The translations under genes and the position numbers were made by a program. Shown piece by piece: positions 7,405 to 15,499 of a DNA stretch of 64,000 nucleotides. The notes beneath the pieces are model-generated. The model was not told the origin of the DNA and did not search any database. It was given only the letters and a program-made list of their open reading frames with translations. Source of the DNA: an uncultured Clostridia bacterium (lineage in GTDB: Bacteria > Bacillota > Clostridia > UBA1381); assembly GCA_934444735.1 (NCBI GenBank), contig CAKSDE010000009.1, positions 53,672-117,671 on the forward strand, written 5' to 3'. Position 1 is the stretch's first letter. Every line of letters starts with the position of its first letter.

Positions 7405-8211
7405 TTAATTCGACGTAAGAGCCTGAATTACCTCTCTTTCCGACATGATTTTTTCTATTTCTCCATTTTCACCAATTACACACAAAATATTATAGTGCGT
7501 ATTTGTAAATTCTTTCAGAACATTGCGCAGATTCTCATCATTCGCCATAACCACCACCCTCGCTTTAGCGCACTTCACCTTTCTTTTTGAAAACATCAGT
7601 CCGCGCAAAAGATCTACATTATACTTTTCCTTTGCCGTAAACAAATTACCCAATAAAAACAGGAAAAAGAAAAACAGCGAAAAATTTCGGCATAGAACAT
7701 TCTCACGCCATAAAATCACACCTCCCGATATAATCACCAATCCCGAAATCACACGCATACAGCGAACCGCGCTTTTCTCACCCCATGCATACGACATTGC
7801 CCTTTTTACGAGAATCCCTCCGTCAAGCGGCAGAACAGGTAAGATATTTATCGCAAAAAGCAGAAGATTCTTTATGTAAAAATCCTCCTGCCACGAAAAC
7901 CCGTTCAAAAAAAGCTTTGCTAAAAGCGCCATAACGATATTTGCCATAGGTCCCGCAATATAGAGAATAAACTCATCTGCCATAGACGGGAGCAGGCGGT
8001 TTTTCAATTTCAGATTAACCCCGAACGGATAAAAAACCATTCTCTCAGGTCTTAATCCTATCAAAAGTGCCGCCAAAAGATGCGCACACTCATGTACCGT
8101 CATAATTATATATGTAACCGTAAGAGTCTGTGCCTTTCGCGTAATAAAGCAAAGCGCAAAAAGAACAACCGTCAGAAAATGCACATAAATGCCCGAAAAA
8201 ATTTTTATCAT
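7405..8211 (-). CDS. spoIVFB: SpoIVFB-like site-2 protease with CBS-like tail
   Basis: This is a multi-pass membrane zinc protease of family M50. In spore formers SpoIVFB cleaves pro-sigma-K in the mother cell. The active site HECAH is at residues 40-44 and the second metal motif NILPVLPLDGG at 122-132, both inside hydrophobic segments. The C-terminal ~60 residues (205-268) look like a CBS-type regulatory domain, as in SpoIVFB. The 268-residue length fits. No spoIVFA partner gene is adjacent, and the neighbour upstream is a divergent MATE gene. A good GGAGAG site lies six bases before the ATG. A different M50 family member cannot be excluded, but motif spacing and the CBS tail favour SpoIVFB. 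Confidence 0.85.
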   Translation of the reverse strand: MIKIFSGIYVHFLTVVLFALCFITRKAQTLTVTYIIMTVHECAHLLAALLIGLRPERMVFYPFGVNLKLKNRLLPSMADEFILYIAGPMANIVMALLAKLFLNGFSWQEDFYIKNLLLFAINILPVLPLDGGILVKRAMSYAWGEKSAVRCMRVISGLVIISGGVILWRENVLCRNFSLFFFFLFLLGNLFTAKEKYNVDLLRGLMFSKRKVKCAKARVVVMANDENLRNVLKEFTNTHYNILCVIGENGEIEKIMSEREVIQALTSN

Positions 8212-8267
8212 ATCCGTCTCTCCGCACGCGTCCCCTTTACAATTTTTTATAGCCTTTGATTTTTGGA

Positions 8268-8310
8268 GGGGATAAAAAAAGCTTTGGAATTAAAGTTTTT
8301 TTATATCCCC
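8268..8310. repeat. Dispersed repeat, minimal 43-bp copy (R3)
   Basis: GGGGATAAAAAAAGCTTTGG at the left and AAAGTTTTTTTATATCCCC at the right form an imperfect inverted repeat with almost nothing between. It appears to be a collapsed copy holding only the two ends of the family. Confidence 0.7.
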
Positions 8311-8397
8311 TTAAATTTTATTTTAAAAAAACTTACAATATTATCTCCTGCCTGTACCTTTTTTCTATAGTTATTTTGCCCTTTTTCGCTTTATTCA

Positions 8398-8426
8398 TTG
8401 ACTTTATCATTAAATTATGTTATCAT
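8398..8426 (+). promoter_or_regulatory. Promoter of the MATE exporter gene
   Basis: TTGACT (8398-8403), 17 bases, TATCAT (8421-8426). The start would fall near 8433, about 30 bases before the ATG. Confidence 0.65.
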
Positions 8427-8463
8427 GTTTTGAGCACATATAAAATTATTCTGAGGTGAGGAA

Positions 8464-9807
8464 ATGTTTAAGGATAAGGAACTCAAAAATGCACTCATAT
8501 CGATAGCGCTGCCGGTTGCACTGCAAAATCTACTGACATCGCTTTTGAATATGATAGACACCGTTATGATAGGATCTTTGGGTGACCGTGCCGTTGCCGC
8601 GGTCGGGCTTGCCAATCAGTGGTTCTTCATTTTCAATCTTGTCGTATTCGGAATAGTCAGCGGCTCGACCATATATATTTCACAATTCTACGGCAAGCGC
8701 GACTTTGACTCTATGCAGCTGCCCGTTGCATATTCTATGTTTTTATGCTTTGCCGCATCGGCAATATTCGCCGCCTGTTCTATAGTTTTCCCCGGCTTTG
8801 TCATGCGCCTTTTTACTACCGACGCACAGACTATAGCCTGCGGCATACCGTATTTGCAGGTTGCGGGATTTACCTACCTGATGCTCGCGATAAGTCTGCC
8901 GATTGCCTCTGCCATGCGTGCAACCGGATTTGCCGTTGTGCCGCTTATAGTTACAGGCTCTGCTCTTTGCGTAAATACATTCTTTAACTATGTTCTTATA
9001 AACGGTCATTTCGGCGCACCGGCTTTAGGGGTTCGCGGCGCCGCAATCGCAACGACCATTGCACGTGTATTTGAAACAATCGTGATAGTCTCCGTGATGC
9101 TCTCGGGTAAATCCAAAATCCGCTTAAAGGCGCATCATTTTAAAATAAACAAAACATTTTTGCCCGCATATATCAAAACCATTATCCCCGTTGTCGGCAA
9201 CGAAACGATGTGGGGGCTTGGAATCAGTATGTATAACGCAATGTTCGGGCGCCTTAACAACTCTATCGTTACCGCAAATCAAATCGCACGAAATCTCGAA
9301 TCGATAACGACCGCTCTTTGCATAGGCTTGGGCAGTGCCGGTGCGGTGATTATAGGCAAAAAGATTGGTGAACGCAATCAGCCGTCCGCATTTTTGTATG
9401 CAAAGAAATTCGCAATTTTATCTACCGTTCTCGGCTTTTTCCTCGGTATAATCATGCTTGCGTCAATGCCTTTGTATCTGAGCCTTTACTCCGAAATCTC
9501 CGCCACGGCAAAAACGTACGCATCACAGTTAATCGCGGTATTCGGGATATTTATGGCGGTTAAAATGTTTAATCATATGAATATAGTCGGAATCCTGCGA
9601 AGCGGCGGCGATACAAAGTTCTGTTTTCTGCTTGATGCCGGCGCAGTCTGGGCAATCGGCGTATTTTCGGTATTTCTCGCCGCATTCGTTTTCAAAGCTC
9701 CGTTTTGGATAATCGCACTCTGCCTCGTCTCGGAGGAAATTGTAAAAGCGATCGGCGGAGTCGTACGGTTTAAGTCCGGGAAATGGCTGAACGACCTGGT
9801 AAACTAA
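8464..9807 (+). CDS. MATE family efflux transporter
   Basis: The 447 residues contain about twelve hydrophobic helices arranged as two similar halves, the MATE (multi-antimicrobial extrusion) fold. The N-terminal ISIALPVALQNLLTSLLNMIDTVMIG is the classic first helix of the DinF/MepA-like branch; the second half starts near IPVVGNETMWGLG. Such proteins export cationic compounds in exchange for Na+ or H+; the substrate here is unknown. The ATG follows a GAGGTGAGG site. It is a single-gene unit with its own promoter and terminator (9914-9956), and lies divergent from the SpoIVFB-like gene. Confidence 0.93.
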   Translation: MFKDKELKNALISIALPVALQNLLTSLLNMIDTVMIGSLGDRAVAAVGLANQWFFIFNLVVFGIVSGSTIYISQFYGKRDFDSMQLPVAYSMFLCFAASAIFAACSIVFPGFVMRLFTTDAQTIACGIPYLQVAGFTYLMLAISLPIASAMRATGFAVVPLIVTGSALCVNTFFNYVLINGHFGAPALGVRGAAIATTIARVFETIVIVSVMLSGKSKIRLKAHHFKINKTFLPAYIKTIIPVVGNETMWGLGISMYNAMFGRLNNSIVTANQIARNLESITTALCIGLGSAGAVIIGKKIGERNQPSAFLYAKKFAILSTVLGFFLGIIMLASMPLYLSLYSEISATAKTYASQLIAVFGIFMAVKMFNHMNIVGILRSGGDTKFCFLLDAGAVWAIGVFSVFLAAFVFKAPFWIIALCLVSEEIVKAIGGVVRFKSGKWLNDLVN

Positions 9808-9811
9808 AAAA

Positions 9812-10015
9812 GGGTATGTTAAAAAAACTCCGCAAAGCAAGAAAAGAAGAAAAAAGTAAATGTTACAAGAAATATAAAAATTGTAATTCGAATTGGCTAA
9901 GGCAGAAAAATCAAAGGCTGTTTAAAAATCAATTGATTTTTAAACAGCCTTAACTTTTTGGGGAAAGGATAGCTTTTTCTTCTTTATCCCGTATTCCGGA
10001 AATTTTTAACATCCC
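9812..10015. repeat. Dispersed repeat, composite copy containing a terminator (R4)
   Basis: The left part (GGGTATGTTAAAAAAACTCC, CAAGAAAAGAAGAAAAAAGT, GGCTAAGGCAGAAAAATCAA) matches the copies at 7306, 17218 and 48073. The right part, ATTCCGGAAATTTTTAACATCCC, is again the CTCCG-type end in reverse orientation. Both ends are therefore of the same type, with the MATE terminator hairpin between them. It fills the whole spacer between the convergent MATE gene and the gene at 10026. Confidence 0.65.
9914..9956 (+). terminator. Rho-independent terminator of the MATE gene
   Basis: A perfect palindrome built on GGCTGTTTAAAAATC / GATTTTTAAACAGCC, centred on CAATTG and extended by AA/TT, is followed by AACTTTTT. 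It probably also works for the convergent gene at 10026. The same hairpin design recurs at 13676, 17266 and 48421. Confidence 0.8.
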
Positions 10016-10025
10016 GCTTTTTCCC

Positions 10026-10811
10026 TTATTTAATTATTCTCCCGTAAACTTCAATCTGTGACAGTGCCGCCCACGAAAGCGGATATGAAATCTGCTTGAA
10101 ATCGGTCAGGTGAATTTTCTCGGTCACTTTCGGTACTTCCAATTTAAGCTCCTGCGCATCTCCGCTTTTTATAAAGTGCGCCGCAACCTTCTCACCGTCG
10201 TCAAATTCAACATTCAAGCTCTTCCAGTAAGTATCGTGATCATCTTTAAAGTCGGCGCGCAGATAAAATACGATTTTCTCAATCTCGACCTTTCTGCCGA
10301 AATAAAGATAATATTCCAAATCCTCTCGTGCGCCGCCGGCATACGATTGGAACGGATACACACCGTGACCTGCCGTTTCGATAACGCCGTCTATCGCATT
10401 TCTCTCCTCAAATCCTGCCTCATCGCGCGTTACATAGTTTGCCTCGGCATACGGAAAATAGCTCTTTTCAAAGCGTTTTGCCGCACTGTTTAGGGCAATA
10501 TTTCTTGTTGCATAAATTTCATCATCGCCCGTCTCTTCTACGCTTATTTTATTTTTATCGCTGTCCCATGTGCCGTCGGCATAGGCAACAAGCTTTTCAC
10601 CGAACGGTATCGTATATGAAAGCACCTTTTTCGGCACATATACAATGCTTTCTTTGAGCTTTTCGCTCAGGCGAACCGTCATAAATTCACTTCCCGAAAT
10701 TTCGATTCTGTCGCCCTCGTTATATTTCTTATCATACAAAAGCTCTATTTTCTCTCCGCTTTTTTCGGCAAGTATATTGTTGTTTTTGTCGTAAATTTTC
10801 AAAGTCAACAT
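10026..10811 (-). CDS. Protein with C-terminal galactose-binding-like (F5/8-type) domain, function unknown
   Basis: I do not recognise the full 261-residue protein. The N-terminal ~95 residues are beta-rich and polar (LKIYDKNNNILAEKSGEKIE). The C-terminal ~165 residues (ATRNIALNSAAKRF, AEANYVTRDEAGFEERNAID, YYLYFGRKVEIEKIVFYLR, ending AALSQIEVYGRIIK) have the strand pattern of discoidin/F5-8 type C jelly rolls, which bind sugars. In that pattern an Asn-Ala-Ile-Asp-Gly turn follows an N-terminal 'NIAL' strand. There is no signal peptide, so it would be cytoplasmic, which is unusual for this fold. An AAGGAGA site precedes the ATG. It is a single gene between convergent and hairpin-rich spacers. 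Confidence 0.7.
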   Translation of the reverse strand: MLTLKIYDKNNNILAEKSGEKIELLYDKKYNEGDRIEISGSEFMTVRLSEKLKESIVYVPKKVLSYTIPFGEKLVAYADGTWDSDKNKISVEETGDDEIYATRNIALNSAAKRFEKSYFPYAEANYVTRDEAGFEERNAIDGVIETAGHGVYPFQSYAGGAREDLEYYLYFGRKVEIEKIVFYLRADFKDDHDTYWKSLNVEFDDGEKVAAHFIKSGDAQELKLEVPKVTEKIHLTDFKQISYPLSWAALSQIEVYGRIIK

Positions 10812-10838
10812 ATTCTGCTTTCTCCTTTTCGCTTATAT

Positions 10839-11022
10839 TCTTAGGTAAAAAGTAAAATGTAAATTTTACTTTTTAGCCTACCGTTTTTATGGGGGTATCG
10901 GGGGTACCAACCCCTGATTTATAATCAAAAATGACGACACGCGCGTCATTTTTGGCTGAAATAAAAAGTTTCAACTTCCCGTAAAATTAAAATCAGCCGG
11001 AACTTTTTATTTCTACCTAAGA
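10839..11022. repeat. Inverted-repeat element with internal hairpins
   Basis: The outer ends TCTTAGGTA (10839-10847) and TACCTAAGA (11014-11022) are exact inverted repeats that continue into related A/T blocks. Three hairpins lie between them: arms TAAAAAGTAAAAT 10846-10858 with 10863-10875; AAAAATGACG 10927-10936 with 10944-10953; and GAAATAAAAAGTT 10958-10970 with 11001-11013. No open frame is present. The form suits a small non-autonomous inverted-repeat element or a structured RNA; no target duplication was identified. It is not of the GGGGAT family. Confidence 0.55.
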
Positions 11023-11026
11023 GTTT

Positions 11027-11054
11027 TAATTGGAAAACGTTAGTTTTCCAATTA
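11027..11054 (-). terminator. Hairpin after the MgtC gene, possible terminator
   Basis: A perfect 12-bp stem (TAATTGGAAAAC / GTTTTCCAATTA) with a four-base loop lies seven bases after the mgtC-like stop. The T run that should follow is weak, so termination efficiency is uncertain. Confidence 0.5.
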
Positions 11055-11060
11055 GCTATC

Positions 11061-11738
11061 TTATATTCTTACAGAACGTACATTCTCGCTTTTCTGTGTT
11101 TCCTTCATAAACTTCAAAACGTCCAGCTCATGCGGTACATTAGCCGTAACCTCTATTTTCACATACCCGTCATCAACCTTTTTAAATTCCGCATCCATTA
11201 TCTTTATGTCAAATTCATTCAAAATCGACTCAAAATAATCCATACTCTCGGGCGTATCCTTCAAAGTCACCGACAGCTGCTCCTCATTCGGCATCTGCAA
11301 GATTTTATAGTTTCTGTGCAAAATCACCTGCATAACAATTATAAACACCGAGCTTGCTATTCCGATAAAATACATTCCGGCACCGACTGCAAGCCCTACG
11401 CCCGATGTCGCCCAGATACCTGCCGCGGTGGTAAGTCCCTTTACAGCCTGGCGCTGAACATAAATCATGCCTGCACCCAAAAATCCGACTCCGCTTATAA
11501 CCTGCGCGGCGATCCGTGATGAATCCGCCCCCCTGCTGCCCGGATAATCTACCAAATCGGCAAACCCGTATTTCGACACGACCATCATCAGTGCCGAGGC
11601 GATTCCCACTATCATATGAGTTCTTATACCGGCTCCTTTTCCGCGGTTTTTGCGCTCATATCCGATTGCAAAGCCGCACACCGCAGCAATTATAATCCTC
11701 AGCAAAAACTCTGCATATTCCATTGTAAAAAATTTCAT
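11061..11738 (-). CDS. MgtC/SapB family inner-membrane protein
   Basis: The N-terminal ~130 residues form four or five membrane helices with the MgtC signatures GYERKNRGKGAGIRTHMIVG and SGVGFLGAGMIY. The C-terminal ~80 residues form a soluble ACT-like domain (EEQLSVTLKDTP... VKIEVTANVP). MgtC proteins modulate F-type ATPase and help survival at low Mg2+ in some bacteria; in Clostridia the role is mostly unknown. I prefer ATG 11738 over GTG 11750 because the AAAGGGGTGG site then has eight-base spacing; this gives 225 residues. It sits between HtpG and a hairpin-rich spacer; 38 bases separate it from the htpG stop, so co-transcription with htpG is possible. Confidence 0.9.
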   Translation of the reverse strand: MKFFTMEYAEFLLRIIIAAVCGFAIGYERKNRGKGAGIRTHMIVGIASALMMVVSKYGFADLVDYPGSRGADSSRIAAQVISGVGFLGAGMIYVQRQAVKGLTTAAGIWATSGVGLAVGAGMYFIGIASSVFIIVMQVILHRNYKILQMPNEEQLSVTLKDTPESMDYFESILNEFDIKIMDAEFKKVDDGYVKIEVTANVPHELDVLKFMKETQKSENVRSVRI

Positions 11739-11776
11739 GTTTATTTCCACCCCTTTTAGCCGCCCCGCGGCTTATA

Positions 11777-13624
11777 TTATATTATTTTTGTCAGTATCAG
11801 ATTGCTTCTTTTTATAAAGTTCACCATTTCCTCTGCCGAAAGCGGTTTATTGCTTATCATCGCCAAATCATACAGATGCTCGCAGACAAGCTTTTGATCA
11901 TCTTCGGAGAGTTCGGGAATCTTTTTAACGATTTTGTTATTTCTGTTTAAAACAAGCGTATAATCATCGTTGAACATTCCGCTCATTCCCGCGAACTGCT
12001 GACCGTACGATTTATATATCTCCTGCATTCTTCTCGATTCCTCGCTCAAAAGCATCATTGCCGGGACGTCCTCATTTTTAAGCGATTGAACCTCGGTTTT
12101 CAATTTGTCATTATTCAGCTCTTTTTTGAATATCTCGGTAATATTCTTGTCAAACTCTTCATCAGCCGCCTCATCGCCCTTTAAGCTGTCCGATATATTC
12201 GAGTCAATTCGCTTGAATTTGACTCCCTCCTCTTTCATTTCGATAAACGAAATAAAATGATTATCTATCATAGCCGGCAGAATAACCGCGTCCATGTTCT
12301 GTTCTTTAAAGAGGCTTATATACTGCGCCTGCTGAACCTCGTCCGATACATAATATACATCTTTATTATCCTTACCCTCCAAATATTCCGGCAAAGTTAT
12401 ATATTTGCCGTCAAGATCCTTATAGATCATCACGTCCTTGACCTTTTCATAGAACTTTTCATCACGGATACAGCCGTACTTTATAAACATATTTATATCG
12501 TCCCAGTATCTTTCGTAGCTCTCGCGCTCCTTTTTATAAAGCTCACAAAGCTTGTCCGCAACCTTCTTCGTTATGTGTGCGGAAATCTTTTTAACATATC
12601 CGTCATTCTGCAAAAAGCTTCTCGATACGTTAAGCGGCAAATCCGGGCAATCGATAACGCCCTTTAAAAGCATCAGAAATTCCGGTATAACCTCTTTTAC
12701 GTTATCCGCAACAAATACCTGATTGTTATAGAGCTTTATCTGCCCTTCATTCGTCGCAAATTCATGATTTAACTTTGGAAAGTAAAGTATGCCTTTTAAG
12801 TTGAACGGGAAATCCACATTCAAGTGAATCCAGAAAAGCGGCTCGTTGAAGTCCATGAATACTTTTGTGTAAAAAGCCTTATATTCCTCATCGGTGCAAT
12901 CCTTCGGAGCTTTTATCCACAACGGTGAAACATCGTTAATCGGCTTTGGTTCTTCTTTCTTTTCTTCCTCTTTATCGCTCTTTTCCTCCTCCTTGCCGAC
13001 GATTTCAAGATAAATCTCGACCGGCAGGAATGAGCAGTATTTATTGAGTACCTGACGAACCGTATATTCTTCCAAAAATTCCTTACTGTCCTCGGCAATG
13101 TGCAGAGTGATCGTTGTTCCGCGAGCTGCTCTTGTCCCTTCAGTCAGCTCATATTCCATACTGCCGTCACAGAACCATTTTGCCGGTTTTGCTCCATCAA
13201 TATATGAAAGAGAGTCAATCTCAACACTATCCGAAGGCATAAATGCCGAATAGAAACCCAAACCGAAATGACCGATTATACCGCCGTCCTTATTTTCCTC
13301 ATCTTTGTACTTTTCCAAAAAATCACTTGCCCCCGAAAAGGCTATCTGCGTGATATATTTGTCAATTTCTTCTGCCGTCATACCGATACCGTTATCCTTT
13401 ACGGTAAGGGTTTTGTTTTCCTTGTCAACTATAACGTCAACTCTGTATTTTTCATCGGGTGAAACCTTTGCCTCACCTATCCCGGCAAGCTTTTTAAGCT
13501 TTGTAACCGCATCACAGCCGTTAGATACAAGCTCTCTTAAAAATATGTCCTTGTCGGAATACAGCCACTTTTTAATAATCGGAAAAATATTCTCCGAACT
13601 AACCGATATGTTTCCTTTTGCCAT
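11777..13624 (-). CDS. htpG: Molecular chaperone HtpG (Hsp90 family)
   Basis: HtpG is the bacterial Hsp90, an ATP-dependent dimeric chaperone in the cytoplasm. The N-terminal GHKL ATPase carries ELVSNGCDAVTKL (about 27-39; most family members have SNASDA), VKDNGIGMT and IGHFGLGFYSAF. The middle domain contains the conserved PLFWIHLNVDFPFNLKGILY and VSRSFLQND, and a dimerisation domain ends the protein. An acidic/lysine linker (KEEEKSDKEEEKKEE) at about residue 220 is longer than in E. coli. I place the start at ATG 13624 (MAKGNISV), with AAAGGA at good spacing; an in-frame TTG at 13642 would include that site. The length is 615 residues. The leader just upstream is formed by the end of a dispersed repeat and the terminator of the preceding operon, so its promoter is not obvious. 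Confidence 0.95.
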   Translation of the reverse strand: MAKGNISVSSENIFPIIKKWLYSDKDIFLRELVSNGCDAVTKLKKLAGIGEAKVSPDEKYRVDVIVDKENKTLTVKDNGIGMTAEEIDKYITQIAFSGASDFLEKYKDEENKDGGIIGHFGLGFYSAFMPSDSVEIDSLSYIDGAKPAKWFCDGSMEYELTEGTRAARGTTITLHIAEDSKEFLEEYTVRQVLNKYCSFLPVEIYLEIVGKEEEKSDKEEEKKEEPKPINDVSPLWIKAPKDCTDEEYKAFYTKVFMDFNEPLFWIHLNVDFPFNLKGILYFPKLNHEFATNEGQIKLYNNQVFVADNVKEVIPEFLMLLKGVIDCPDLPLNVSRSFLQNDGYVKKISAHITKKVADKLCELYKKERESYERYWDDINMFIKYGCIRDEKFYEKVKDVMIYKDLDGKYITLPEYLEGKDNKDVYYVSDEVQQAQYISLFKEQNMDAVILPAMIDNHFISFIEMKEEGVKFKRIDSNISDSLKGDEAADEEFDKNITEIFKKELNNDKLKTEVQSLKNEDVPAMMLLSEESRRMQEIYKSYGQQFAGMSGMFNDDYTLVLNRNNKIVKKIPELSEDDQKLVCEHLYDLAMISNKPLSAEEMVNFIKRSNLILTKII

Positions 13625-13637
13625 ATAAATCAATCCT

Positions 13638-13661
13638 TTCAAAAGCTTTTTTCCTATCCCC
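13638..13661. repeat. Dispersed repeat, single end only (R5)
   Basis: The minus strand reads GGGGATAGGAAAAAAGCTTT followed by TGAAAGGATT, the same end as the copies at 48409 and 56380. Here it runs directly into the htpG ribosome binding site, so the repeat supplies part of the htpG leader. Confidence 0.6.
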
Positions 13662-13675
13662 TTTAAAAATGCAAA

Positions 13676-13706
13676 GGCTGTAAAAAATCAATTGATTTTT
13701 ACAGCC
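13676..13706 (-). terminator. Rho-independent terminator of the 16225-13717 operon
   Basis: A near-perfect palindrome (GGCTGTAAAAAATC / GATTTTTACAGCC around CAATTG) is followed on the minus strand by TTTGCATTTTT. It ends the transcript of the paired surface proteins and hemolysin III. Confidence 0.8.
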
Positions 13707-13716
13707 CATTTTTTGC

Positions 13717-14817
13717 TTATTCTGCACTGTTTGAATCGTCAGATTCCGCTGTGCTGTCTGTTGCTGCGGTATCTGTGCTTTGTGCGTCCGTTCCCTCCTG
13801 TGCGGTATCTGCATTATCCGCTGTATCTGTTGCATTGTCCGCATTGTCGGTATTTTCTGTATTCTGATCTTCCGTATTTTCTTCAGAATCCTTTTGAGCC
13901 GCCTCTTTTTCCTGCTGCAATCTTTCTTTTATTGAATATTTCTCCATCGCAGGACGTACTTCTTTATACTTTGTTTCGCCTGTAACCTCGTCGCCGAATC
14001 CGTAAAGCTCTTTTAATTTATCTATATTCTCTTCGCCGACAAGATACTTAAGCTCAACCTCGTCCTGTGCAACGCCGATCGGTGTATCTTCGGTTATTTC
14101 AACCGGCTTGTCCTGAACAAATATTGATTTAATCTTTCCTAAGATATTGGTCGGCTTTGACGGTGATGTTGTATCCGGCAAGTGGAAACTTTCCTTAAAT
14201 GTAGCAAAGTCTGTGTTGTACATTTCAACGAACACCTTGATAGGTATCAGATTCGACGCCGCATTTGAGTAAGTGTCTGCCGGCATATCCTCTGGGAGCT
14301 GATACTGCTCTTTGAAATCCTCCAAGGTCATGTTCATCTGCTGACATATATCCTCGATAGTCTCGCCCTCAACGTCAAGATAACCCATTTTATTATACTT
14401 GTTGCCGAGTGAATTATATGCAATATACGCGCCCAGTGCTACAACTATAATGATTAAAACGATCGCTAAGATAAGTCCCTTTTTAGACTTTTTAGGTGTT
14501 TCTTCAATTATAGCCACAGACTTTGCTACATTTTCTGTATCCACAATCTCATCATCTGCCGCAGTCTCCGATTCATCATCTGTACCATCAGCACTTTCTT
14601 CGCCCTCGCCATTTTCGTCGGTGTCCTGCGAAAAATCTTCATCTGCCGGCTCTTCCGAACCATCCTCTGTCGGCTCATCGCCTAAGATTGCTACATTTTT
14701 TTCGCCGTCCTCCAGAACCGGTTCTGTATCCTCTGCAATTTCCGTATTTTCCGTATTTTCCATATTTTCGTCTGTCGTTTCCCCGTTGCCGTTTTCAAAC
14801 AAATTATTCTCGTCCAT
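13717..14817 (-). CDS. Single-pass membrane protein with acidic N-terminus and low-complexity tail, paralogue of the 15500 gene
   Basis: I do not recognise a named family. The 366 residues begin with ~95 very acidic residues (runs of Glu, Asp, Asn and Thr), then a basic patch (KKSKKG) and one membrane helix at about 113-135 (LILAIVLIIIVVALGAYIAY). The outside part contains helical motifs such as MTLEDFKEQYQLPED and TDFATFKESFHLPD, and ends in a ~60-residue tail of Asn, Thr, Asp and Ala repeats (TDNADNATDTADNAD). The motif [LV]x[DE]FKxQYxLPxD also occurs in the protein at 15500-16225, so the two are paralogues flanking a hemolysin-III gene. The N-terminus would be cytoplasmic and the tail extracellular. 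Confidence 0.8.
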   Translation of the reverse strand: MDENNLFENGNGETTDENMENTENTEIAEDTEPVLEDGEKNVAILGDEPTEDGSEEPADEDFSQDTDENGEGEESADGTDDESETAADDEIVDTENVAKSVAIIEETPKKSKKGLILAIVLIIIVVALGAYIAYNSLGNKYNKMGYLDVEGETIEDICQQMNMTLEDFKEQYQLPEDMPADTYSNAASNLIPIKVFVEMYNTDFATFKESFHLPDTTSPSKPTNILGKIKSIFVQDKPVEITEDTPIGVAQDEVELKYLVGEENIDKLKELYGFGDEVTGETKYKEVRPAMEKYSIKERLQQEKEAAQKDSEENTEDQNTENTDNADNATDTADNADTAQEGTDAQSTDTAATDSTAESDDSNSAE

Positions 14818-14846
14818 TTTTTTAAAATCTCCTTATCTTTAATTAC

Positions 14847-15497
14847 CTATATTACATACAGCAGTATCGACAAAAAATGACAAACACTGCCGCACAATAC
14901 AAACAGATGCCAAACCGAGTGCATATATCTGTACTTTTTCAAAACATAAAATATAACTCCCACCGTATAGAACACTCCGCCCAATATGAGCAGAAATACT
15001 CCCATAAACGGAATCGCTCTTACAAGCGGTTTTATCGTAAGAATTATCGCCCAGCCCATAATCACATAACAAACCAGAGAAACCTTTTTAAATCTCTCAA
15101 GATCAATGGCATTGAGCACTATCCCTATAACCGCCATTCCCCAAATAATTCCGAACATAACCCAGCCGAGGGTTTTATCAAGCGTCACCAAAAGGTAGGG
15201 CGTATATGTTCCTGCAATCAACACAAAGATTGAGCAATGGTCGAATATACGCAAAACCGCTTTTCCCTTTTCGTTCTGAACTATATGGTATACCATCGAC
15301 ATCGTGTAGAGTATTATCAGGGATATTCCGTATACTATTCCCGATGCCAAGCCGTAACCGCTCTTTTTTACTGCCGCAAATACTATCAAAAGCACCAGCG
15401 CGGCAATACTCAAAATTACCCCCACACCATGCGAAATCGAATTAAACAGCTCTTCGCCAAATGTATATTTGGGCGGCTGTGAGGCAATCTTTTTCAT
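14847..15497 (-). CDS. Hemolysin III / PAQR family membrane protein
   Basis: The 216 residues show seven hydrophobic helices and the hemolysin-III (YqfA/PAQR) features: an N-terminal FGEELFNSISHGVGVILSIA with the conserved Glu, Ser and His, the second block YTMSMVYHIVQNEKGKAVLR, DHCSIFVLIAGTYTPY after it, and a final helix bearing the conserved histidines (SVWHLFVLCGSVCHF). PAQR proteins are thought to be metal-dependent hydrolases or membrane-lipid regulators; the name 'hemolysin' is historical and activity should not be assumed. It starts two bases after the stop of the 15500 gene and is followed after 29 bases by its paralogue, so all three are one transcript. Confidence 0.92.
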   Translation of the reverse strand: MKKIASQPPKYTFGEELFNSISHGVGVILSIAALVLLIVFAAVKKSGYGLASGIVYGISLIILYTMSMVYHIVQNEKGKAVLRIFDHCSIFVLIAGTYTPYLLVTLDKTLGWVMFGIIWGMAVIGIVLNAIDLERFKKVSLVCYVIMGWAIILTIKPLVRAIPFMGVFLLILGGVFYTVGVIFYVLKKYRYMHSVWHLFVLCGSVCHFLSILLYVI

Positions 15498-15499
15498 GA

